Below the pieces are notes generated by a model that was not told the origin of the DNA, ran no database searches, and saw only the letters and a list, made by a program, of their open reading frames with translations. From DVEG01 sp964405435 (lineage in GTDB: Bacteria; Cyanobacteriota; Cyanobacteriia; Cyanobacteriales; Oscillatoriaceae), in NCBI GenBank assembly GCA_964405435.1, contig CAYOOD010000027.1, positions 18,287 through 82,286 on the forward strand: a stretch of 64,000 nucleotides of DNA. The letters run 5' to 3'. Below, one piece after another: positions 1-7,219 of this stretch; position 1 is the stretch's first letter, and each line of letters starts with the position of its first letter. A program made the position numbers and the translations under genes.

Positions 1-907
1 GCATGGTGCGCTTGCCGGTTTCCGTGGCGCTGTAGGGAGTGTAGAAGCGATCTTTGATGCTGGGAGCCGTCACGCCGATGAGGACGAGTTTGTCTTTTAC
101 CCAGTTGGCATCGATTTTGCCCTCTAAAACCTCTGTCAGAGTGACGGTGCGGGCGACATCCCGAGGCGATCGGTAATTCAACAGGATTTGATAGCCTCGG
201 GCGTCAATTGTTTGATAGCCGCCAGAATTCGACTGCAACCGGGCAAACACCGCGTCGGCTACTTGGTATTCTCCCGCCTGGGTGACGCGACGCTGAATTC
301 CTTCTCGCTGCAAGTAAGAAAGCGCCAGCTCGAAGGCAAAGGAGCGCAGGGCGACTGTGCCGCTAGAGGCATACATTAAATTGCGGCGAATTAAGCCATC
401 GGGATCGAGGATGAGATTGTTGAACCCGATTCTTTCTTTGGGGACGCCGCGCGGCGGCGGAACCGTTTCTTCATCGGAACTGCCGATGTAGGTGATGGCT
501 AAAACTTTCGGGTTTTTGAGCTGAGCCGCTAGCTCGGCATTGCCCGGTTCTATCGGCACGCTGCGGAGTACGTCCAGTCCGATCGCGGTGGGTTGCATCT
601 CGGCCAATTTTTGCAGGAGTTGCGCCAAAACTCGGTCGGAAAGTGGCCAGTGATTTTGAGTTTGGATGTCTGTCTGAGTAATTTCAACCACGAGCAGCCG
701 GGGATCGGGGCCGGGATCGGGGCGCAACCGCACCATCAGGTCGAAGGCGGCGAGTTCTAGGGGCTGCAGCCCTCCTAACTGCCGCACGGCGATGACTAGA
801 CAGGCGATCGCGCCTGTGGCGATCGGGACTGTCGCCCAGCCTTTGGCGACGGGTATTTCTCGGCGCGATCGCCACGCCAGCAGTTGACGAAAAAACTTGG
901 GAATCAA
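1..907 (-). CDS. CHASE2 domain protein, N-terminal part (cut by left edge)
   Basis: Reading the minus strand from a TTG at 907 gives an open frame of about 302 codons that leaves the window. After a basic start (IPKFFRQLLAWRSRR) there is one hydrophobic segment at about residues 20-38. A CHASE2 extracytoplasmic sensor domain follows, seen in LAAFDLMVRLRP, LLVVEITQTDI, AIGLDVLR, the stretch GFNNLILDPDGLIRR, and the closing block KLVLIGVTAPSIKDRFYTPY. CHASE2 domains in cyanobacteria usually sense an unknown signal ahead of a histidine kinase, Ser/Thr kinase or adenylate cyclase; the output domain here lies outside the window. An in-frame stop lies a few codons before the TTG and no ATG occurs for some 45 codons, so the TTG is the likely start although no good ribosome binding site is seen. 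The domain is sure, the start less so. Confidence 0.85.
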   Translation of the reverse strand, partial: MIPKFFRQLLAWRSRREIPVAKGWATVPIATGAIACLVIAVRQLGGLQPLELAAFDLMVRLRPDPGPDPRLLVVEITQTDIQTQNHWPLSDRVLAQLLQKLAEMQPTAIGLDVLRSVPIEPGNAELAAQLKNPKVLAITYIGSSDEETVPPPRGVPKERIGFNNLILDPDGLIRRNLMYASSGTVALRSFAFELALSYLQREGIQRRVTQAGEYQVADAVFARLQSNSGGYQTIDARGYQILLNYRSPRDVARTVTLTEVLEGKIDANWVKDKLVLIGVTAPSIKDRFYTPYSATETGKRTM

Positions 908-967
908 GGAAGTTATAACAACAAATTTAGTGCGTCGAACTCAATTAACGCCCTCGATCGCGCCTTC

Positions 968-999
968 AGAAACCCGGTTTCTTTCTGAAACCGGATTCC
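968..999. repeat. AAACCCGG-family hairpin, imperfect copy
   Basis: An imperfect inverted repeat whose arms are AGAAACCCGGTTTC and GAAACCGGATTCC. It belongs to the same family as the copies near 1165, 3549, 13372, 17142, 46790, 57293 and 58268. It is intergenic and shows no coding potential. Confidence 0.75.
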
Positions 1000-1164
1000 C
1001 AGAATGTTAACGAGCTGACGTTGAATTTTGTTCTGCTATTTATTCTGACTTACCCACCCGGCTTGTGCGTTGTTGGCTCTCTGGATGCGGGTTTCGGTTC
1101 CGTTGCCCCCTTCCGCCTCTTTACCACATTTTATTGATTTTGTCAAGCTTTGTTTGGGTGAGGC

Positions 1165-1197
1165 AAAAACCGGGTTTTTCCACAAAACCCGGTTTCT
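1165..1197. repeat. AAACCCGG-family hairpin
   Basis: Arms AAAACCGGGTTTT and AAAACCCGGTTTC are separated by a few bases and pair in opposite orientation to each other. The hairpin is about 150 bases past the ribBA stop codon, so it may act as a terminator or simply be an interspersed repeat. Confidence 0.75.
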
Positions 1198-1350
1198 GAC
1201 TGTTCAGAGCGATCGCTGGATCGCCTTAATTTAAAAGTCGGTTGGGAGTGTTGCCGGGATTAGGGGATTGGGGGATTGGGGAAATAGGTGAGAAAATTTT
1301 ATTCCCCATTACCTCATTACCCATTCCCCGTTCTCAATTCCCCATTTCCA

Positions 1351-3048
1351 TCACCCATCGGGCGAACCGTCGCGCTCGAAACAGTAAATCATTTGAGCTT
1401 CCAGGCGATCGCATACTGACGAAGGCAACTGAGAGAGCGGGTGTGTTTGACGGTTGAGCTGCACGCTCAGGTTGGCAAGGGGATCGACGCCGGGGGAGAC
1501 GAGAAATTGCAGGGTTTCGACTTGCTGCCATGTCGCTACGCCGTCTAAAATTTGGGCGATCGCGCGCAGGTAGGGATGCTCTGCCTGGAGATACCAATCT
1601 GCTGATGCCAGTTGCGGACTGTCTAAGCCCAATTGCACTGCCAGCGCCGGTTTGCCGAATAAAGGGGCGATCGCGGCGCGAGCTTCTTCCCGCAATCGCA
1701 AGTTGTGACTTTCTGCCAACAGGCGCAATTTCTCCAGGCGATCGGAGCGTTCTTCCTGCGATCGCGGTTCTTCGTTCCAGTGAATTGCCACCGTTGCCAG
1801 ATATGTCTGTAGGAGCATGTGCCCCAGCTTTTCGGCTTTTGTCGTTAAATAGGTGCAATTGTAGGGATTCGCTTCAATCAACAACGGCACGCGATCGACA
1901 ATCTCTATGCCGTACCCCTTCAACCCGGCAATTTTGCGGGGATTATTCGTAATCAGGCGGATTTTGCTCACTCCCAAATCGTTTAACATTTGCGCGCCGA
2001 CGCCGTAGTTGCGCAAATCCGCTGGAAAACCGAGGCGCTCGTTTGCCTCTACCGTATCGAGCCCCATATCTTGCAGCGAGTAAGCTTTTAACTTATTCAC
2101 CAGCCCGATGCCTCGCCCTTCTTGGCGCAGGTAAACGATCGCCCCAGATCCGGCATTTTCGATCATTTTCAGTGCGGCGATGAGCTGCATCCGACAGTCG
2201 CAGCGCAGGGAACCGAGGGCGTCGCCGGTGAGGCATTCCGAATGCACGCGCACCATCACGGGTTTGTCGCGAAATTCCGCCGGATCGCCTTTGACGATCG
2301 CGACGTGTTCGGTATTGTCGAGCAGGTTGCGATAAGCGTAGATGTGGAATTGCCCGAACTCCGTCGGCAGCAATGCCACCGTTTCCCGGCACACAAAGCG
2401 ATCGTGTTTCAGCCGGTAGCTAATCAAATCGGCAATGCTGATAATTTTCAGATTGAAGGCGCGGGCGTACTCGATCAACTCCGGCAACCGCGCCATCGAA
2501 CCGTCGGGATTTTGGATTTCGCAGATGACGCCAGCCGCATACAACCCGGCGAGTCTGGACAAGTCTACTGCCGCCTCCGTATGGCCAGCCCGTCTCAAAA
2601 CGCCGCCGTCGCGGGCGCGCAGGGGGAAGATGTGGCCCGGTCGGCGCAAGTCGCTGGGGCGCGTGTCGGGGTTGAGGGCGATTTGGATGGTGCGAGCGCG
2701 ATCTTCTGCGGAGATGCCGGTGGTGACGCCCAGGTGGCTTGCGCCGTCGATGCTGACGGTAAAAGCTGTCTGATCGTAGGCGGTGTTATTGGCAACCATT
2801 AACGGCAGTTCGAGGCGATCGAGGCGATCGCCGGTCATTGCCAGACAAATCAGACCCCGCGCATTCACCGCCATAAAATTGATGATGTCCGGCGTGGCGA
2901 ACTGCGCGGCACAGATGAGGTCGCCTTCGTTTTCCCGGTTTTCATCATCCACCACCACGATGCACCGACCCGCCTTTAGGTCTGCCAAGGCGGCGTCTAT
3001 GGAGTCAAATTCTACAGTTTTGGTTAGGGAGCTTGGGGGCGCTTGCAC
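1351..3048 (-). CDS. ribBA: bifunctional 3,4-dihydroxy-2-butanone 4-phosphate synthase / GTP cyclohydrolase II
   Basis: The product (565 residues) starts both branches of riboflavin synthesis. RibB (about 1-210) converts ribulose 5-phosphate to the four-carbon unit; its metal-binding loop DDENRENEGDL is at 34-44 and the RPGHIFPL...GHTEA block at 136-160. RibA (about 215-415) opens GTP to the diaminopyrimidine; the zinc ligands Cys272, Cys283 and Cys285 lie in HSECLTGDALGSLRCDC, and the catalytic stretch RQEGRGIGL is at 308-316. A further tail of about 150 residues follows, a C-terminal extension I associate with cyanobacterial RibBA; its role is unknown. The start is a GTG and no strong ribosome binding site is visible. 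No flavin riboswitch was recognised upstream. The gene appears to be transcribed alone. Confidence 0.97.
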   Translation of the reverse strand: MQAPPSSLTKTVEFDSIDAALADLKAGRCIVVVDDENRENEGDLICAAQFATPDIINFMAVNARGLICLAMTGDRLDRLELPLMVANNTAYDQTAFTVSIDGASHLGVTTGISAEDRARTIQIALNPDTRPSDLRRPGHIFPLRARDGGVLRRAGHTEAAVDLSRLAGLYAAGVICEIQNPDGSMARLPELIEYARAFNLKIISIADLISYRLKHDRFVCRETVALLPTEFGQFHIYAYRNLLDNTEHVAIVKGDPAEFRDKPVMVRVHSECLTGDALGSLRCDCRMQLIAALKMIENAGSGAIVYLRQEGRGIGLVNKLKAYSLQDMGLDTVEANERLGFPADLRNYGVGAQMLNDLGVSKIRLITNNPRKIAGLKGYGIEIVDRVPLLIEANPYNCTYLTTKAEKLGHMLLQTYLATVAIHWNEEPRSQEERSDRLEKLRLLAESHNLRLREEARAAIAPLFGKPALAVQLGLDSPQLASADWYLQAEHPYLRAIAQILDGVATWQQVETLQFLVSPGVDPLANLSVQLNRQTHPLSQLPSSVCDRLEAQMIYCFERDGSPDG

Positions 3049-4005
3049 GATCGGGCCAGTAAGTCGTAAAGTTTTCTAAAGCTTATCGCTAGCTTATCTT
3101 TTTTCGATTGTAGCCCGTTTCCCGGCAGTCAACGCGGCGAGTCGGGAGGTGCTAAGCTTTTCGCTGAATCCTCCAGGCATCGCAACGGGCGATCGCAGTG
3201 AGTCATGGAATCTCCCCCTCTCTTGACTGACATCGTTAGGCGGCCTCACCCTTCCTCGCGGGGCTTTTTGGCTCAACTTGGGCTATCTGTCAATTCGCGG
3301 TAAGCGCAGCTATGCCGCAGGCTTTTCGCGCTAAAGCGATACCGATTCCCTACCTGCTTTGGGACAAAATTTCTTTTTCTCTGATTAACGACTGCTGCTG
3401 TCTGTTTGGGTTGACAGCGCCGCGTCATTGGATTTGAAATTCGCCAGGACTATTGCGATATAGGGGCTAGTCACATAGACGATTTTCTCCGTCAAAATCA
3501 TCGCAGTGAAATTCAATTATAGCAGTTTATTTTCAAGTGATGGACGTCAGAAACCCGGCTTCTTTAAGAAGCCGGGTTTCTTGTCTGTACTGCAAAGGTG
3601 ATTTGCGTCAAGGTGAAAAATAAAGTTGGTATAAGGCTATACCGATCGCCCAATTTTCTCCAGCACTAAGTCGCGTGAAGCGCAGCTTTCCGCCGCCGCT
3701 GCCAAAAGGCTTGCCTTGGAGAAGGATACTCTACAGGCGTTCAAGTCCGGGTAGTTTGGCTGGGTTTTGTATTGTAAAATTTTAGCTTTTTTTAATATCT
3801 ATCGGAAGCACTAAATGCCTTTAGCTCGACATTGGCGCTGCCGCCTGTTTTGGCGGGTAAAGACTAAAAATTTACGGGCAGTGAATGTTAATCTTGAACT
3901 TGGCAGCGGCTAGGGTGTTCGGGAAGCTCTCCAGAAGGCAAGTCGGGATAAAATGCAGCAAACGCTAAGCTATGGTTGAGGAAAACGCTTTAAGAGGAAA
4001 GCATT
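3049..4005. other. long intergenic spacer between ribBA and argC
   Basis: About 950 bases between divergent genes. Only short frames without recognisable content are present. It holds a palindromic repeat element (3518-3581) and scattered HIP1-like sites. Promoters for both genes must lie here but no convincing -35/-10 pair was picked out. The argC ribosome binding site AGAGGAAAG is just before 4006. A small RNA cannot be excluded. Confidence 0.5.
3518..3581 (+). repeat. composite repeat: TATAGC end plus perfect hairpin
   Basis: A 33-base hairpin at 3549-3581 has 16-base perfectly pairing arms (AGAAACCCGGCTTCTT against its complement). It is preceded by about 30 bases starting TATAGCAGTTTATTTT. 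The same arrangement recurs reversed at 13372-13440 and 46790-46853, and forward at about 58236-58300, where the 33-base hairpin is identical. This points to a dispersed short element, not a private terminator. Confidence 0.8.
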
Positions 4006-5064
4006 ATGAATGAGACGGGGCGCGTGTCTGTTGGGATCGTCGGGGCATCAGGGTATGGCGGGGTGCAGCTAGTCCGGCTGCTGATGGATCATCCGGGGTT
4101 GGAGGTGGTTTATCTGGGAGGCGACAGCAGTGCTGGCAAGCCTTTTTCAGATTTATATCCCCACCTGGGGCACGCCGTTAATTTCCAAATCGAACCGGTA
4201 GACGCGCACGCGATCGCCGATCGCTGTCAAGTCGTGTTTCTCTCCCTGCCGAACGGTCTAGCCTACAAGATGGCACCGACGCTGTTAGAAAAGGGATGCA
4301 AGGTGCTCGACTTGTCGGCAGACTATCGCTTTTCTAATTTGGAAACTTATAAATCTTGGTATGGCGGCGATCGCTCTGATGCAGAAGTCGCCGCTACCGC
4401 TGTTTACGGCTTGCCGGAACTGTACCGCGATCGCATCAAAGAAGCCCAATTAGTCGGCTGCCCCGGTTGCTATCCCACCGCCAGCCTGCTTGCTCTCTCT
4501 CCCTTGCTCAAACAAGGGTTAATCGTGCCGGAAACCGCCGTCATTGACGCCAAATCCGGCACGTCTGGCGGCGGGCGGCAAGCGAAAACCAATCTCTTAC
4601 TCGCGGAAGCCGACAATTCCGTCGCTGCTTACGGCGTCGCCCGCCACCGCCACACCCCGGAAATTGAAGCGATTTGCAGCGATCTCGCGGGGCACGACGT
4701 TTTCGTACAATTCACCCCCCACCTGATGCCGATGGTGCGCGGGATTTTGTCCACCGTCTACGCCACCCTGCGCGATCCGGGGCTGGTGCGCGAGGATTTG
4801 ATTACGATTTACTCGGCGTTTTATCGCAACGCTCCCTGGGTGAAGGTGTTGCCGCCTGGAGTCTATCCGCAAACGAAGTGGGCTTGCGGGACGAATTTGT
4901 GCTATCTCGGCGTGGAAGTCGATCCCCGCACCGATCGCGTTATCGTCATGTCGGCGATCGATAATTTGATTAAAGGGCAAGCCGGTCAAGCTATCCAGTG
5001 CTTGAACCTGATGATGGGCTGGGAGGAAACTTTGGGACTGCCCGCGATGAGTTTTTATCCCTAG
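4006..5064 (+). CDS. argC: N-acetyl-gamma-glutamyl-phosphate reductase
   Basis: The protein (352 residues) reduces N-acetylglutamyl phosphate to the semialdehyde with NADPH, the third step of arginine synthesis. The N-terminal nucleotide-binding loop is VGIVGASGYGG (residues 8-18). The catalytic cysteine is Cys155 in VGCPGCYPTA, and the family signature KSGTSGGGR follows. The C-terminal half has RHRHTPEI and the PHLMPMVRGI block. Length is normal for the family. The ATG at 4006 is preceded by AGAGGAAAG at proper spacing. It converges on the SWIM gene, with 45 bases between stop codons. No other arg gene is in the window. Confidence 0.97.
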   Translation: MNETGRVSVGIVGASGYGGVQLVRLLMDHPGLEVVYLGGDSSAGKPFSDLYPHLGHAVNFQIEPVDAHAIADRCQVVFLSLPNGLAYKMAPTLLEKGCKVLDLSADYRFSNLETYKSWYGGDRSDAEVAATAVYGLPELYRDRIKEAQLVGCPGCYPTASLLALSPLLKQGLIVPETAVIDAKSGTSGGGRQAKTNLLLAEADNSVAAYGVARHRHTPEIEAICSDLAGHDVFVQFTPHLMPMVRGILSTVYATLRDPGLVREDLITIYSAFYRNAPWVKVLPPGVYPQTKWACGTNLCYLGVEVDPRTDRVIVMSAIDNLIKGQAGQAIQCLNLMMGWEETLGLPAMSFYP

Positions 5065-5109
5065 TTGCTAGGGAGTAGTAGGGCGCGCGGCGGCGCGTTC
5101 TACTCGGCT

Positions 5110-5787
5110 CTAAGCGGGTTGTGCTGTTTTGATGCCGGCGTAGCGCGCTAAGAATCGAATCGCGTCGCCAGTTGTGGGAAATTCTCGCCCGATGAAGGAG
5201 CGGGGCGTGTGGGCGATAATACAGCTTCCGTCTAATTTTTCTCGGATTCGCCCGATGTAGAGAGGTTTTTGCGCTTCTCTGGGGAGGGCGGCGGTGAAAA
5301 CTTCGTGTTCTCGAACTTTCGAGTTATCGGTTGCCAAGAGCCGGAAGCCGTGCGGGCAATCGTCGCGATCGAGGGAAATGCGATCGCTCGGCTGTGGAGA
5401 AGCTGCTTTCGCCGCCAGCTCGTCGCCCAACTGCTGCAGTTGCTGGATATGTTCGCAGGCGGGCTTTTTCCCGGAAGAGTCCGGCTGGGAATGGGCGAAA
5501 GTCTCGCAGGTGCAGGAAGTGAGGCTGACTTCGTATTGCTTGCCGGTGGCGAGGTTCGTGCAAGTGACGCGATCGCCTTCAAATTTGAAGTGATAGCCCT
5601 GGAATTTGGAGCGAGCGATAAACGTTGCCCAGCGCCGCCCCGTCTTCTTGGAGACGTAGAGCGCCCACGGGCACTTGTTGCGAATCATCAGGCGCACGTC
5701 CACAACCGAACTGGCGATGTCTTCCAGGATGCAGGAGACGATATGAATCAGGCTGTCCCAGGACTCGACGTTGAGAATGCACTCCAT
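5110..5787 (-). CDS. SWIM zinc-finger domain protein
   Basis: A 225-residue protein. The central part carries a SWIM zinc finger of the form C-x-C-x(n)-C-x-H: Cys92 and Cys94 in SCTCETFAHS, then Cys111 and His113 in ACEHIQQL, preceded by the typical strand GKQYEVSLTS. SWIM domains bind DNA or protein partners in several chromatin, transposase and recombination-associated proteins; no catalytic domain is seen here. The N-terminus (MECILNVESW) and the C-terminal region (FIGREFPTTGDAIRFLARY) match no family I know. AAGGA lies about 12 bases before the ATG. It is divergent from a small RHH gene 190 bases away. Pieces of it recur at 6229-6320 and 7030-7165, so the locus has been duplicated and eroded. 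Function is unknown. Confidence 0.75.
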   Translation of the reverse strand: MECILNVESWDSLIHIVSCILEDIASSVVDVRLMIRNKCPWALYVSKKTGRRWATFIARSKFQGYHFKFEGDRVTCTNLATGKQYEVSLTSCTCETFAHSQPDSSGKKPACEHIQQLQQLGDELAAKAASPQPSDRISLDRDDCPHGFRLLATDNSKVREHEVFTAALPREAQKPLYIGRIREKLDGSCIIAHTPRSFIGREFPTTGDAIRFLARYAGIKTAQPA

Positions 5788-5842
5788 AAATGTTACAATC
5801 CTTCTAGCTTATATTTTGGGCCGGGTTATTTACCCGGTTTTT
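5747..5842 (-). repeat. leader repeat, copy 1: start of SWIM gene plus upstream hairpin
   Basis: This stretch covers the first 14 or so codons of the SWIM gene, its ribosome binding site, and an upstream hairpin CCGGGTtatttACCCGG (5821-5837). Nearly the same sequence recurs at 6229-6320 with the hairpin conserved in form (ACCGGGTtttACCCGGT). The hairpin lies between the likely promoter and the start codon, so it may be a leader attenuator or a terminator facing the other way. Confidence 0.75.
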
Positions 5843-5919
5843 CCTCTACTACACTATCTTAACTCGTATATATACGATTAAAACTTTTAAGTTATACATA
5901 AAATTTATTTTTTCAAAAA

Positions 5920-5937
5920 AAGCTATAATAATAGCTT
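5920..5937 (+). promoter_or_regulatory. palindrome overlapping TATAAT box of the RHH gene
   Basis: AAGCTAT-AATA-ATAGCTT is a perfect 7+4+7 inverted repeat in an AT-rich stretch. It contains TATAAT (5924-5929), a consensus -10 box, about 50 bases before the RHH start at 5978. RHH proteins commonly repress their own operons by binding short palindromes, so this is a good candidate operator. No clear -35 was found. Confidence 0.5.
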
Positions 5938-5977
5938 ATAAATTGAGAGAAGCGAATGTTGCGTTAGGATCGGGGAG

Positions 5978-6175
5978 ATGAGCAAAAGTAACGATATGGC
6001 GGCCAAGAAATTTCAATCTTTAGGAGTTGGCTTGCGTTACAAACAAAAGCCAGTGTCTGTGATGCTTCCTCCTGAACTTGATGAAAGAATTAGAGCACTG
6101 CCTAACCGTTCGGAGTTTATTCGGCAAGCGATCGCGGAAAAATTTGCCAGAGAAGACGCGCAGCCAGCATCCTGA
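5978..6175 (+). CDS. small ribbon-helix-helix (CopG-like) protein
   Basis: A 65-residue protein of RHH type. The strand segment KPVSVMLPPELDERIRALP is followed by NRSEFIRQAIAEKFARE, giving the beta-helix-helix pattern of CopG/Arc-like DNA-binding dimers. The ATG at 5978 is preceded by AGGA and GGGGAG. The divergent neighbour is the SWIM gene, and a palindrome overlaps a TATAAT box upstream. Such proteins are usually antitoxins or autorepressors, but no RelE/PIN/MazF-like toxin gene is adjacent, so an antitoxin role is only a possibility. It resembles the protein at 6838-7041 in the block xKPxxxxLPxxxDxRIRAxP. Confidence 0.7.
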   Translation: MSKSNDMAAKKFQSLGVGLRYKQKPVSVMLPPELDERIRALPNRSEFIRQAIAEKFAREDAQPAS

Positions 6176-6228
6176 TTAAAGGCAATATCCCTACAACCCT
6201 GGTAGTTTTCTGGAATTGCACCTGTATT

Positions 6229-6320
6229 AATCAGGCTGTCCCAGGATTCGACGTTGAGAATACACTCCATAAATGTTACAATCCTTTGCGTGTATATTGT
6301 TTACCGGGTTTTACCCGGTG
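6229..6320 (-). pseudogene. remnant of a second SWIM gene (start and leader only)
   Basis: On the minus strand from 6270 the frame reads MECILNVESWDSLI, identical to the first 14 residues of the SWIM protein at 5110-5787. It then diverges and carries no zinc finger. The upstream leader and hairpin (6303-6319) are also conserved. The rest of the gene is missing, so this is a truncated duplicate. It sits upstream of and divergent from the next RHH-like gene, the same arrangement as the intact pair. Confidence 0.75.
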
Positions 6321-6496
6321 TTTTTTTAGAGTTCGAGCCTTTCAGCGTGCCTGCTGGCGAGAGCCAGACAAGCTATCCATCCAAGCCTGTTCTCAGGCTC
6401 TATATCTATATTAGATGCCGTAGAATAGATTGGGATGAGGGGTGACACCCTCTATTTTACAGGCCGCTAAATAGAATTCAAACCGGAGATCGAAAA

Positions 6497-6718
6497 GTGG
6501 CGCATCCAAATTCGCTGAAAAATTTGACCTATCACGAGGGTCGCCCCCAGAAATGGGGCGAGAAAAAAAAGACCCGCAAGCTCACGGTGACAGAAACCGG
6601 CTGGGAAGGTGTAGTGGCGATCGCGCAGCAGCATGGCCACAGCGTCAGTGAATTGCTGGAAATGCTCGGAAGGGGTCAGTTATTGCTCCAGGGAGCAGAC
6701 GGAGAGAATAAAGCCTAG
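6497..6718 (+). CDS. small RHH-like protein, second of the cluster
   Basis: A 73-residue basic protein starting at a GTG preceded by GGAG at 9 bases. The N-terminus is charged (WGEKKKTRK), followed by a strand LTVTETGWEGV and helices VVAIAQQHGHSVSELLEMLGRG. The strand-helix-turn-helix order suits an RHH or small HTH regulator, but the match is weaker than for the genes on either side. It lies beside a remnant of the SWIM gene. The ending LLLQGADGENKA is short and polar. Likely a real gene; function unknown. Confidence 0.55.
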   Translation: MAHPNSLKNLTYHEGRPQKWGEKKKTRKLTVTETGWEGVVAIAQQHGHSVSELLEMLGRGQLLLQGADGENKA

Positions 6719-6837
6719 TTAATTTAACTGGTTGTTTGGTATGGATTGCACAGCCAAAGATTGCACGGCTGAATGAGAATTACGGATAAATGAAAGGCAT
6801 GTAAACTAGACTTAGAATAGAAGTCATTGAACTAAAA

Positions 6838-7041
6838 ATGGCCAATCCGAACCCCAAAACCGATCGGTTGGAGCCTTATCACTTTAAGCTGCAAGGAGAG
6901 GAACCGCTATCGCAAAAGCCCATAGCGATTCGCCTGCCAAAATCTGCCGACGATCGCATTCGGGCGATTCCGGCATCTCAGCGATCGCTCCTCCTGCGCC
7001 AGTGGATTCTGACGGGTTTAAATCAGATGGAAGCTGAATAG
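6838..7041 (+). CDS. small RHH-like protein, third of the cluster
   Basis: A 67-residue protein: an N-terminal polar lead-in (YHFKLQGEEPL), then SQKPIAIRLPKSADDRIRAIP and the helix SLLLRQWILTGLNQM. The pattern parallels the RHH protein at 5978-6175 (KPVSVMLPPELDERIRALP), suggesting common origin by duplication. The ATG is preceded by an A-rich stretch without a clear Shine-Dalgarno. Its 3' end touches a piece of SWIM gene on the other strand. No toxin partner is recognised. Confidence 0.6.
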   Translation: MANPNPKTDRLEPYHFKLQGEEPLSQKPIAIRLPKSADDRIRAIPASQRSLLLRQWILTGLNQMEAE

Positions 7042-7165
7042 GTGCCGGCAGGTAGCTTTAAGGCGATTCGCGTGTAAGGCTTTGCAGGTGAAGGAAATAA
7101 GGCTGACTTCGTATTGCTTGCCGGTGGCGAGGTTCGTGCAAGTGGCGCGATCGCCCCGAGGAGCG
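7030..7165 (-). pseudogene. internal fragment of a SWIM zinc-finger gene
   Basis: The minus strand encodes GDRATCTNLATGKQYEVSL, matching residues 71-89 of the intact SWIM protein, at high nucleotide identity over roughly 7075-7160. The next residues are ISFTCKALH, so the first zinc ligand (Cys92) is replaced by Phe, though TCRH further on still looks like the closing C-x-H. There is no proper start, and the frame ends in the RHH gene on the other strand. This is a decayed copy. Confidence 0.7.
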
Positions 7166-7219
7166 GGCAGGATGCGCAAGTTAACTGGAGTGCGGTATAT
7201 TCGCTGAGATTTTTTCGCC

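Larger units (their letters stand above)
908..1350. other. intergenic spacer with two palindromic repeats
   Basis: No gene is seen. The spacer holds two hairpins of the AAACCCGG family (968-999 and 1165-1197) and, at about 1255-1355, a G-rich then C-rich stretch of GGGGATTG / CCCCATT type short repeats. The hairpin at 1165-1197 lies downstream of ribBA and upstream of the CHASE2 gene, both on the minus strand, and could slow read-through. Confidence 0.6.

Noticed and set aside
1334..1858. A 174-codon minus-strand frame inside ribBA
   Set aside because: It overlaps ribBA in another frame, is Arg/Ser-rich, and has no recognisable content; it is a by-product of GC-rich coding sequence.
3094..3276. 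A 60-codon minus-strand frame upstream of ribBA
   Set aside because: No ribosome binding site or known motif, and composition unlike the neighbouring proteins.
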